A DNA stretch of 35,032 bases from Bacteroidales bacterium (GTDB taxonomy: Bacteria > Bacteroidota > Bacteroidia > Bacteroidales > F082): assembly GCA_015493215.1 (NCBI GenBank), contig WGDP01000328.1, positions 1 to 35,032 on the forward strand. Reading direction: 5' to 3'. A program made the translations under genes and the position numbers. Position 1 is the first letter of the stretch. Each line of letters begins with the position of its first letter. Shown in pieces: positions 1 through 7,420 of this stretch. Under the pieces are notes generated by a model that ran no database searches, was not told the DNA's origin, and worked only from the letters and a program-made list of their open reading frames with translations.

Positions 1-302
1 ATGCGGGTGGGTTCCCAAAACGGCGGGCCTGCGTATGGGTGAATGATAAAAGGCATACAGCTACGTGCAAAAGCGCTTGCGTTTCGGCTTCAAACATTTA
101 GGTGGGGTTTTAGCGCGTAGGCGTTTGAATGCGACCCTTTTGCCGTAGATGTTGCCTTTTATCAGAGCGGGAGGAAGCATCGTTTTGGGTCGCCTTCTTT
201 GGTTCGTTTCTTGGCGAGACAAGAAATGAACATAATAAAAGCTCTTGGGTGTCTCAATGCGGAAAACAGGAAATATTCTAAGGAAAGGGCAGGATGGTGC
301 CG

Positions 303-334
303 GGGAGATTTCTCCCGTTGGTCGAAATGACACC
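303..334 (-). repeat. Dispersed-repeat-like hairpin element
   Basis: The sequence GGGAGA (303-308), TT, TCTCCC (311-316) is a perfect 6-bp inverted repeat. Next to it on the minus strand is GTCATTTCGACC (320-331), giving the order GTCATTTCGACC then AACGGGAGAAATCTCCC. From memory, near-identical strings recur between genes in many Bacteroidota genomes, where they yield spurious ORFs whose translation starts MSFRP. Only one copy is present in this window, so the repeat status rests on that recollection. Confidence 0.45.
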
Positions 335-362
335 CTCTTTTGCTTTTGGGATACGGATGAAA

Positions 363-409
363 GTCAAGCCCTCGGCCTTTAACGGGTAACAACACCAAGG
401 GTTTGACTT
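363..409 (-). terminator. Possible terminator of the sensor/regulator operon
   Basis: AGTCAAGCCCT (363-373) pairs with AGGGTTTGACT (399-409), an 11-bp stem with one G-T wobble and a 25-nt loop. It begins 5 nt past the response-regulator stop on the minus strand. The following minus-strand sequence is only mildly T-rich, so an intrinsic terminator is plausible but not certain. Confidence 0.35.
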
Positions 410-413
410 ATTA

Positions 414-1067
414 TCAAAGTTCGCCCCTGTGTTCAAAAGCATACTTAATCAAAGCATGGGTTCCGTGGATGTTTAGCTTGTTGCAGATATTGAGCCGGTG
501 TTTTTCAATGGTTTTAACACTCACATACAATTGTTTGGCAATCTCTTTGCTGGTTTTACTTTCCGAAATGAGTTTTAAAATATTTTTTTCAGCAGTGGTA
601 AGCATGCTTATGTTGGCCTGTTCCTCTTGTTTTTTCTTGATGTTGTTTTCACGGTTCAGCAGGAATCCGGAAATAGCAGGACAGATGTAATGATGCCCGT
701 CCAGAACCGATTGGATAGCAATTTTGATTTCTGCCACTGCATTTTCTTTTAGCACATAACCCATCACCCCCATATCGACTGCGCGGTTAAAAAGATGCTC
801 ATCTTTATACATGGTCAGAATGATGATTTTGGTATCCATCTTAAGCCTTTTGCATTCCTGAGCAGCATCCAGGCCGTTCAATACCGGCATGTCAATATCA
901 AAAATCGCCACGTCAAAGATTTGTTCTTTCATAAACTCCAGAGCCAGTGCCCCGTTTTCGGCCTCGGCAACAAAAAAATCTCCGGGGGTTTCTTCCAACA
1001 GATCTTTTAACCCTTTTCTGAAAAGCGGATGATCATCAGCAATTATTATTTTCACCTTATTTTCCAT
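414..1067 (-). CDS. NarL/FixJ-type response regulator
   Basis: A 217-residue DNA-binding response regulator. The N-terminal receiver (about residues 4-120) has the acidic pair D11-D12, the phosphoacceptor D57 in FDIDMP, T85 in ILT and K107 in YVLK, so all the canonical phosphorylation residues are present. The C-terminal part (about 150-212) is a LuxR-type helix-turn-helix with the typical TTAEKNILKLISE and SKEIAKQLYVSVKTIEKHR pattern. Its ATG lies inside the end of the upstream histidine kinase gene (11-nt overlap), so the two are very likely co-transcribed and translationally coupled. It is the obvious cytoplasmic partner of that kinase. Target genes cannot be read from the sequence. Confidence 0.95.
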   Translation of the reverse strand: MENKVKIIIADDHPLFRKGLKDLLEETPGDFFVAEAENGALALEFMKEQIFDVAIFDIDMPVLNGLDAAQECKRLKMDTKIIILTMYKDEHLFNRAVDMGVMGYVLKENAVAEIKIAIQSVLDGHHYICPAISGFLLNRENNIKKKQEEQANISMLTTAEKNILKLISESKTSKEIAKQLYVSVKTIEKHRLNICNKLNIHGTHALIKYAFEHRGEL

Positions 1068-4000
1068 ATTTCACAGGAATTTTTATAAAAATATTTGTTC
1101 CTCTACCTGCAGAAGACCGGATGTCAAATTTACCATTTAATATCCTAACACGTTCTGCAATTCCCGACAATCCGAAGCCGAATTTACGGTCGAATAATTT
1201 TTCATCACTTTCGCCCATGCCAATGCCATCATCCTTAATGGTAATGACAAGAAAATTATCCTGTAAAAGCAGAGTAATGACTGCTTCATCGGCCTTTGAA
1301 TGTTTTATGATGTTGTTTAGGCATTCCTGAACAATCCGGTAGATCTGTATTTCGCTCTTTTCCGGAAATAATTGGTCAATGCTGTCCGAATGAAAATGAA
1401 AAATAGTATTACTGGTTTTATCCATGTCTTCAATCATGGCTCCGATGGCTCGTGTCAATCCCAGCCGGTCAATCAGATAAGGCCGGAGGTTTCTGGAAAT
1501 ATGCCGAATTTCGTCAATGGTGTTTTGCGACTTTTCGGATATATTACTCAACAACTGATTTGCCTGCTCTTTATTTCTTCTCTGTAAGGCCAATGTGCTG
1601 AGATTTTTTATAATCAGCAGATCCTGCCCCACGGCATCGTGCAACTCTTTGGCAATGCGTGTTTGTTCAGCTTCCTGCGATTCCAATAACTGCTCGGTAA
1701 ACTTCTCTTTTTGTCTTTTTTGTGCTTCAAGGTGATTAATCCGGCGGCGATAAAAGGCATAAAGCAAAAATATCAGGAACAGAACAAGCGCTATTTTGAA
1801 GACTGTGGTTCGCCAGAACGGGGGTACAATTTCAACCGGTATGGAAAGCTCATTTTGGCTCCACATACCATCGGAGTTGGTTCCCTTTACCTGAAAAGTA
1901 TAAATTCCGGGATCAATATTTGTAAAAGTGGCCATGCGCTGGCTTGCATTGGTATAAATCCATTTGTCCTGAAAACCTTTCAGCCGGTAGGCATACTTGT
2001 TTTTCATGGGATTGGTGTAATCCAGCGAAGCAAACCGAAAAGCAAAAACATTGTCTTTATAATTTAATTTTATGGCACCCTCAGGGTTCAAAAATCGGGA
2101 AAGTACAACCGGCTTATTAAACAAAAGAAATTGAGTTATTACCACCCTTGGATTATAGGTGCTGTTCTTTAAATCTTCAGGAAAAAAAGAAGTTACCCCT
2201 TTTATGCCTCCGAAAAACAGTTTGCCGTTACTTGTTTCAAGGTAGGCACCTGTATTAAATTCATTGCTTTGAAGCCCGTCATTGAAATCATAGTTTTTAA
2301 ACGATAACTTTTGTGGGTTAAACTTCGACAACCCTTTGTTGGTACTCAGCCAAAGGTTTCCCCGGCCATCTTCCAGAATACCGTAAACCACATCGTTGGG
2401 GAGGCCGCTTTGCGTAGTAAGCCGGATAAACTTATTGGTATTTGAGTCAAATTTATTCAAGCCACCACCGTTTGTCCCAATCCACATATTCCCCATTTTA
2501 TCTTTTGTAATGCATTTTATGCTGTTGCTGCTGATACAATTGGTATCGCCGGGAGTATATAGATACCGTTTTATTTTACCGGAAAAGGGATTAAAGAGCG
2601 AAAGGCCTGAAGCGCTTGTTCCAATCCAGATTCCTTTCGGAAAATCAATAAACATTGCAGTAATGGCAGCAGGTAAAAACCCTTTTTTTTCATCAAAATA
2701 AAAATAATGTTTGTATTTTCCTGATGACAAAACATATTCATCCAACCCTTTGTTGGTTGCCAGCCACAAATTGCCTGCTTTGTCATACTTCATATTATAA
2801 ACTAACTTTCCATAAAAGGAAGCATCACTAATGGTATCCGAGCCATAAATTCTTTTATAGGTGTTATTTAGCGTATTGTAAGCAATTATCCCCGATGACT
2901 TATCGCTCATCCACAACACATTTTTCTCATGCGGAGACTTGGCTATAGTAAAAACTGCAAAGCTCGGAAGAGTGATTTCTTTTCCGTTGGTCTTATTTAC
3001 AAACTTTGCCTTCGTTACTATGCCCGTTTTACTATTTAGTTTATCCAGTCCTCCGTATCCGCCAATCCAGCTATTTTTGTTTTCATCCTCATAAAAGGTA
3101 GTAACGCTGGCAAAACTTAATTTTTTTTTGTTTTTGGAGGTAAAAAGATAATTTTCAAATTGCAATTCCTTAAAGTTTTTTTTCACAATGCCGAAGCCGT
3201 TGGTGCCAATCCACATATTTCCTGAAACATCTTTTAACAAACTAATGATGCGACCCGAATGCGTACCGGTAAAAAGAGGACTTATATCTTCAAATACCGA
3301 TACCGAATCTTTATTAAGGTCATATTCAAACAACAAACCGGGATTAATAAAGTTGGAGAAAAACAACTTCCCTTTCACGGCCATCAGGGATTTGATAACC
3401 AGGAAATCCTTTTTCCTTCCCGGAAGTTTTATTAACGAACGGGTCTCATCATTGTAGTAATAAATCCCATCCAGCGTACCGGCAAACACCTCTCCGTTTT
3501 CATTAACTGCTATAGTAGTAATTACCGGATATTCAGAGGGTTCTTCAGATTTAATTTTTGACAGTTGTTTTTTCTCATAATCAAACCTGTAAAGTCCGTC
3601 ATTCAAAATTCCTATCCAAATGTTTCCCCTGTTGTCGCAGGCAATGGTCCTTACATTATTGATATCTTCTTTATCAGGATAAAATTGTTCAGGAAAAAAC
3701 CGTTCGTTAACCCCTGTCTTTATGTTAAAACGATTAAACCCATGGGTAGTCGAAATCCACAAAACCGTATCACTCTCGTTTTGTTCAAGCGCCAGACCCG
3801 TAATTGTATTACTTGATAAAGTAGCAGAATCATTGGGGATAGAGCTGTAAACCGTAAAACGTTTTGTAACCGGATTAAACTTATTAAGACCACCGCCAAA
3901 AGTTCCAATCCAAAGGTTTCCGGATTTATCCTCAGTAATTGCCCGTACATTATTATTGCTTAAACTCCGGTTGTTCCCTGGCTGATGGCGAAACACTTCA

Positions 4001-4197
4001 AATTCATACCCGTCGTATTTATTGAGTCCGTCTTTGGTGCCAAACCATATATATCCCATCTGATCCTGATAAATGCAATAAATTAAATTCTGTGACAATC
4101 CGTCTTCAATCGTAAGTATCTGATTATGTTTAAGCCCCTGTGACAACAAAGCAACAGGAAATATAATAATCAGCAGAAACGTTACAAATTGTTTCAT
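1057..4197 (-). CDS. Propeller-domain sensor histidine kinase (Reg_prop/Y_Y_Y/HisKA_3)
   Basis: A 1046-residue membrane sensor kinase. Residues 1-20 form a signal peptide. Residues of about 25-700 contain many repeats of the two-component-regulator propeller type (motifs like GNLWIGTFGGGLNKF and GNMWIGTNGGGLNKF), expected to fold as periplasmic beta-propellers. A Y_Y_Y domain spans about 725-788. One membrane segment lies near 799-816, then a coiled linker and a HisKA_3 dimerisation domain with the phosphoaccepting His853 in KELHDAVGQD. The HATPase region has the N box (QECLNNIIKHS, about 958-968) and G boxes (DDGIGMG near 989, GFGLSGIAERV near 1007). Unlike hybrid systems of polysaccharide-utilisation loci it has no fused receiver or AraC domain; the regulator is encoded separately and overlaps its 3' end. 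No carbohydrate-use genes lie nearby, so the signal is unknown. Confidence 0.95.
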   Translation of the reverse strand: MKQFVTFLLIIIFPVALLSQGLKHNQILTIEDGLSQNLIYCIYQDQMGYIWFGTKDGLNKYDGYEFEVFRHQPGNNRSLSNNNVRAITEDKSGNLWIGTFGGGLNKFNPVTKRFTVYSSIPNDSATLSSNTITGLALEQNESDTVLWISTTHGFNRFNIKTGVNERFFPEQFYPDKEDINNVRTIACDNRGNIWIGILNDGLYRFDYEKKQLSKIKSEEPSEYPVITTIAVNENGEVFAGTLDGIYYYNDETRSLIKLPGRKKDFLVIKSLMAVKGKLFFSNFINPGLLFEYDLNKDSVSVFEDISPLFTGTHSGRIISLLKDVSGNMWIGTNGFGIVKKNFKELQFENYLFTSKNKKKLSFASVTTFYEDENKNSWIGGYGGLDKLNSKTGIVTKAKFVNKTNGKEITLPSFAVFTIAKSPHEKNVLWMSDKSSGIIAYNTLNNTYKRIYGSDTISDASFYGKLVYNMKYDKAGNLWLATNKGLDEYVLSSGKYKHYFYFDEKKGFLPAAITAMFIDFPKGIWIGTSASGLSLFNPFSGKIKRYLYTPGDTNCISSNSIKCITKDKMGNMWIGTNGGGLNKFDSNTNKFIRLTTQSGLPNDVVYGILEDGRGNLWLSTNKGLSKFNPQKLSFKNYDFNDGLQSNEFNTGAYLETSNGKLFFGGIKGVTSFFPEDLKNSTYNPRVVITQFLLFNKPVVLSRFLNPEGAIKLNYKDNVFAFRFASLDYTNPMKNKYAYRLKGFQDKWIYTNASQRMATFTNIDPGIYTFQVKGTNSDGMWSQNELSIPVEIVPPFWRTTVFKIALVLFLIFLLYAFYRRRINHLEAQKRQKEKFTEQLLESQEAEQTRIAKELHDAVGQDLLIIKNLSTLALQRRNKEQANQLLSNISEKSQNTIDEIRHISRNLRPYLIDRLGLTRAIGAMIEDMDKTSNTIFHFHSDSIDQLFPEKSEIQIYRIVQECLNNIIKHSKADEAVITLLLQDNFLVITIKDDGIGMGESDEKLFDRKFGFGLSGIAERVRILNGKFDIRSSAGRGTNIFIKIPVKYGK

Positions 4198-4331
4198 TTT
4201 TTGTTGATCGGCATAAAACGTAGTTAATAATTGTGCAATTTAGTAATTATTTTCAATAATATAATACTGAACTTGTTAACCTAATGATAATGAGTGTAAA
4301 ATATTGTAAACCAGAAAATGAATTCCACATT

Positions 4332-4357
4332 CCCCTCCTTGGAGGAGCCAGGGGAGG
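4332..4357. repeat. GC-rich alternating hairpin element
   Basis: CCCCTCC (4332-4338) can pair either with the adjacent GGAGG (4341-4345), giving a tight 5-bp stem with a TT loop, or with GGGGAGG (4351-4357), a 7-bp stem with a 12-nt loop. The two folds exclude each other. The block stands out from its AT-rich surroundings. Elements of this kind (CCCCTCC, GGAGG, GGGGAGG in order) are, from memory, frequent between genes in Bacteroidota. Confidence 0.5.
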
Positions 4358-4474
4358 GTCTGTGAGAAAATATATTTACTTTTCTGATTTGCAATATTTT
4401 ACCAATAGTTCAAATAAAAGACTTTAAACAAGTCCGTATCAAAAGTGCTGAAAACAGGAGGCCAAAACTCACTT

Positions 4475-4508
4475 AAAAAAGGCTGTTTAGAAATAAACAG
4501 CCTTTTTT
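4475..4508 (+). terminator. Strong bidirectional intrinsic-terminator hairpin upstream of sixA
   Basis: AAAAAAGGCTGTTTA (4475-4489) and TAAACAGCCTTTTTT (4494-4508) form a perfect 15-bp inverted repeat around a GAAA tetraloop, with A-run and T-run ends, the textbook shape of a bidirectional rho-independent terminator. It sits only 17 nt before the sixA ATG, and no gene on the plus strand precedes it back to the divergent kinase start. It therefore ends either an unrecognised short transcript or a leader RNA of sixA. Confidence 0.85.
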
Positions 4509-4525
4509 CTTTCTATTTTTACACC

Positions 4526-5017
4526 ATGAAACAGTTGTACATAGCTCGTCATGCCAAGTCATCGTGGGATGATTTTACCATTCCCGACCACGAAAGGCCT
4601 ATTTTGGAAAAGGGAAAAGTTAAAACCTTAAAAGTGGCTGCTGCCCTTAAACAAAAAGGAGTGCTGCCCGATTTAATTATCAGCAGTACAGCCACACGTG
4701 CCAGACAAACAGCACTTTTGCTGGCTGCTGAGCTGGGCTATCCCGAAGAAAAAATTATTTTTGAAAAACGCATCTACCATGCCGATGCCGATGATATTTT
4801 TGATGAGCTTTTCGGACTGGATAACGCCATTTCGTCGGTAATGATTGTAGGCCACAACCCCACCCTTACTGATTTGGCCAATTATTTTTCAAAAACCATG
4901 ATTGATAACCTGCCCACCTCCGCAGTGGCTTCCGTTACCTTTAAAACGGACAAATGGGAAAAAACCGGCTCATCAAAGTTTAAACTTAATTTTATTATGC
5001 GGCCGGGTGAGTTGTAA
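4526..5017 (+). CDS. sixA: SixA-type phosphohistidine phosphatase (histidine phosphatase superfamily)
   Basis: A 163-residue cytoplasmic enzyme of the histidine phosphatase (phosphoglycerate-mutase-like) superfamily. The catalytic signature RHAKSSW gives the nucleophile His9 with Arg8. R58 in SSTATRARQT and His110 in VGHNP supply the rest of the phosphate pocket. Length and motifs fit the SixA family, which removes phosphate from phosphohistidine on proteins such as HPt domains. The frame stays open upstream to 4445, but that extension runs through the terminator hairpin, so I take the ATG at 4526 (MKQLYIARHAK). ppk1 follows 58 bp later on the same strand. The substrate is inferred from the family; the nearby histidine kinase is a possible but unproven client. 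Confidence 0.88.
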   Translation: MKQLYIARHAKSSWDDFTIPDHERPILEKGKVKTLKVAAALKQKGVLPDLIISSTATRARQTALLLAAELGYPEEKIIFEKRIYHADADDIFDELFGLDNAISSVMIVGHNPTLTDLANYFSKTMIDNLPTSAVASVTFKTDKWEKTGSSKFKLNFIMRPGEL

Positions 5018-5047
5018 AGACCCTTTCCCCGATAACCACAAATTCGT

Positions 5048-5055
5048 TACTTTTG
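5048..5055 (+). promoter_or_regulatory. Candidate -7 promoter element for ppk1
   Basis: TACTTTTG is an exact match to the Bacteroidota -7 consensus TAnnTTTG. A TTT lies 21 nt upstream where TTG would be ideal. The expected start of transcription near 5062 leaves a leader of about 14 nt before the ppk1 ATG. ppk1 could thus be expressed independently of sixA. Confidence 0.45.
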
Positions 5056-5075
5056 AAGCAAAAATACAACTTACA

Positions 5076-7145
5076 ATGACACCTGTACACAAACATATCA
5101 ACCGCGAACTTTCATGGCTTCAGTTTAACGAGCGTGTGCTGCAGGAGGCCATGGATACTTCGGTGCCTATTATTGAACGACTTAGGTTTCTGGGAATTTT
5201 TTCCAACAACCGCGACGAGTTTTTCCGGGTTCGGGTGGCTTCCATCCGCCGTATGATGCAGGTGGTTCCCGGAAAGGAGGAAAAACTGGGTTTCAGCCCC
5301 CGAAAACTACTGAAAGAAATTACCCGTACCGTTGAACAACAGGAGGTGTTGTTTACCAATACCTTTAGAAATGTGATGTCCGACCTTGAAAAGGAAAACA
5401 TCTATTTCAGAAACGAAACCCAGCTGTCGCCTTTGCAGGAAACCTTTGTGCAGCAATACTTTCAGGAAAAAGTGCGTCCGTTGCTGTTCCCCATTATTCT
5501 TAATAACCTCAGCAACCCCGATGCCCTTCGCGATAACTCCATCTACCTCGCACTGTGGCTTAGAGACAGCAGTGAAAAGGTGAACGAAGATTTTGCCCTC
5601 GTGCGGGTTCCGTCCGATATTATTTCGCGCTTTTTGTTGCTTCCGTGCAAGGAAAATAAAAAGCACCAGTACATTATTATGCTCGACGATGTAATAAGGT
5701 TTGCCATGGGCGATATTTTTAAACCATTCGGGTTTGATACTTTTGATGCTTACACCATTAAGTTTACGCGCGATGCCGAGCTTGACATCGACAACGATAT
5801 TAAAAAAAGCTTTATCGAACTCATGGAAGAGAGCCTTAAAAAACGGAAAAAAGGGGTGCCGGTAAGGTTTGTTTACGACAACGAAATTCCACCCCATCTG
5901 TTAAAGAAGCTCCTAAAAAAACTACGTATCTCCGATGGCGACAATTTACGTGGAGGTGGCAGATACCATAATTTTAAAGATTTCATGGATATGCCCAATC
6001 CGGGTTCCCCAAATCTGGTATATCCAAAGCTAAAACCCATTCCGCATCCCGATTTTTCGCGCGATGCCAGTCTTTTTAAAGCCATCAAACGCAACGATAT
6101 CTTATTGCATTATCCCTATCACTCGTTTCAGTACATTGTGGATTTGTTACGCGAAGCCTCCATCGACCCCAAGGTAAAATCAATTAAAATGACCTTTTAC
6201 CGTGCGGCACACCATTCAAACGTAATCAACTCGCTTATTAATGCTGCCCGAAACGGAAAAAGCGTTACCGTTTACCTCGAAATAAAAGCCCGGTTCGATG
6301 AGGCCAACAACATCTATTGGGCCGAAAAACTCAGAGAGGAGGGGGTGAATGTTATTAAAACCCTGCCCGGATTTAAAGTGCATGCCAAGCTGATATTGAT
6401 ACGGCGGGTTGAACAGGGTAAAAATCAGTATTACACCAACATAAGCACCGGCAATTTTAATGAGAGCACGGCAAAATTTTATACCGACAGCAGCCTGTTA
6501 ACCTATAACCGCGAGATAGGAAAAGAGGTGAAGGAATTTTTTCAGCTGATTGAATCGCCTTTTAATCCACCTAAGTTTAAACACCTGATTATTGCCCCGG
6601 TACAGATGCGCAACTTTTTTATGAAAGCCCTTTCAACGGAGATAAAAAATGCCAAAGCGGGCAAAGAGGCATGGGCAATTATAAAGCTTAACAACCTTGT
6701 TGATGAAAAGATGGTTAGAAAGCTGTCGCAGGCTTCCAATGCAGGAGTAAAAATCAAACTTATCATCAGGGGTATTTGCGTGTTGATTCCCGGTATTAAG
6801 GGGTTTAGCGAAAATATTTCGGTTATTAGTATCATTGACGTTTTTTTGGAGCATCCCCGTATTTTTGTTTTTGCCAACGGTGGCAATCCCACCTACTATC
6901 TTTCGTCAGCCGACTGGATGATTCGTAACTTCGATCACCGTTTTGAAGTGGCCACGCCGGTTTACGACAACAAGCTGAAACAAGAGCTGTACGACATACT
7001 GCAAATTCAGCTGAACGATAATGTTAAAGCCCGGCTTGTAAATTCCAATCCGCCCAACCGGTATAAAGAAACCGGCAGTAAACAAAAAATAAGGTCGCAA
7101 ATGGCCACCTACGATTATCTAAAACAAAAAAGCCTTGGAGCGTAA
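5076..7145 (+). CDS. ppk1: Polyphosphate kinase 1
   Basis: A 689-residue PPK1, which reversibly polymerises the gamma-phosphate of ATP into inorganic polyphosphate. The start HINRELSWLQFNERVLQEA is the typical N domain. A head (H) domain follows, then two phospholipase-D-like C domains. The autophosphorylated histidine is His436 in FKVHAKLILI and the second catalytic histidine is His593 in FLEHPRIFVF, matching the E. coli positions 435 and 592 closely. The reading frame extends upstream into sixA, but the ATG at 5076 gives the standard N-terminus and length, and lies just behind a promoter-like element. It is the last gene before a convergent regulator and appears complete. Confidence 0.97.
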   Translation: MTPVHKHINRELSWLQFNERVLQEAMDTSVPIIERLRFLGIFSNNRDEFFRVRVASIRRMMQVVPGKEEKLGFSPRKLLKEITRTVEQQEVLFTNTFRNVMSDLEKENIYFRNETQLSPLQETFVQQYFQEKVRPLLFPIILNNLSNPDALRDNSIYLALWLRDSSEKVNEDFALVRVPSDIISRFLLLPCKENKKHQYIIMLDDVIRFAMGDIFKPFGFDTFDAYTIKFTRDAELDIDNDIKKSFIELMEESLKKRKKGVPVRFVYDNEIPPHLLKKLLKKLRISDGDNLRGGGRYHNFKDFMDMPNPGSPNLVYPKLKPIPHPDFSRDASLFKAIKRNDILLHYPYHSFQYIVDLLREASIDPKVKSIKMTFYRAAHHSNVINSLINAARNGKSVTVYLEIKARFDEANNIYWAEKLREEGVNVIKTLPGFKVHAKLILIRRVEQGKNQYYTNISTGNFNESTAKFYTDSSLLTYNREIGKEVKEFFQLIESPFNPPKFKHLIIAPVQMRNFFMKALSTEIKNAKAGKEAWAIIKLNNLVDEKMVRKLSQASNAGVKIKLIIRGICVLIPGIKGFSENISVISIIDVFLEHPRIFVFANGGNPTYYLSSADWMIRNFDHRFEVATPVYDNKLKQELYDILQIQLNDNVKARLVNSNPPNRYKETGSKQKIRSQMATYDYLKQKSLGA

Positions 7146-7420
7146 AAAGCTTAAAAAAGCACTGTTTAAAACCGGTAAACGGTGGAATTGTAAGGGTATA
7201 AATTTGAAAGGGTTTAGGGGCTGACCTTTTGGGTCGAGGCCGGCCAATGCGTGGGCGACCCAAAAGGTCGGGGGGAGAGGGTTAGTAAACATAATTTGAA
7301 CATAACATGTTGTAGCTTGTCTTTTTCGCAAAATGCTGTTGGCGTGTTTTTTCAACCTTTCAGGACTCCACCTGCAAGTCTTCTTTGGCCTGAAAGAGCG
7401 CAGGGTAAGAGCCTGAAGTG
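7146..7420. other. Convergent intergenic region with long inverted repeat
   Basis: This 275-bp gap lies between the 3' ends of ppk1 (plus) and the LuxR-type regulator (minus). No coding frame is supported. It contains a 14-bp perfect inverted repeat (listed separately) and a weaker pair, CTTTCAGG at 7357-7364 and CCTGAAAG at 7389-7396. Confidence 0.6.
7223..7269. repeat. 14-bp perfect inverted repeat (possible shared terminator or REP-like element)
   Basis: GACCTTTTGGGTCG (7223-7236) and CGACCCAAAAGGTC (7256-7269) are perfect inverted copies around a 19-nt loop that itself contains the palindrome GGCCGGCC. The hairpin lies between two converging genes, a position suited to ending transcription from both sides, but there is no T-run after either arm. 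A repetitive extragenic palindrome is therefore an equally good reading. Confidence 0.6.

Larger units (their letters stand above)
1..413. other. Intergenic region, no supported gene
   Basis: No convincing coding frame is seen. Short open frames here have low-complexity, Arg/Pro-rich translations and no family resemblance. The stretch holds a small hairpin-bearing repeat at 303-334 and a possible terminator stem at 363-409, both listed separately. It lies downstream of the response-regulator gene on the minus strand. Confidence 0.6.
4198..4525. other. Divergent intergenic region between sensor kinase and sixA
   Basis: This 328-bp AT-rich gap separates the divergent kinase and sixA genes. It holds a GC-rich alternating-stem element at 4332-4357 and a strong terminator-like hairpin at 4475-4508, listed separately. 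I see no coding frame. I could not find a full promoter with correct -33/-7 spacing on either strand; TACGTTTT on the minus strand just upstream of the kinase resembles a -7 element but has no matching -33. Confidence 0.6.

Noticed and set aside
61-398. Two overlapping minus-strand open frames (90 and 78 codons) before the response regulator
   Set aside because: Translations are Arg/Pro-rich, lack family patterns and overlap the hairpin repeat; the MSFRPTGEIS-like start is a known product of the repeat string.
4445-4525. Upstream extension of sixA to 4445
   Set aside because: The extension translates through a perfect terminator hairpin and adds residues not typical of the family; ATG 4526 gives the standard N-terminus.
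4902-5075. Upstream extension of ppk1 into sixA
   Set aside because: The 58 extra residues overlap sixA and do not resemble PPK1; ATG 5076 gives standard length with the catalytic histidines at 436 and 593.
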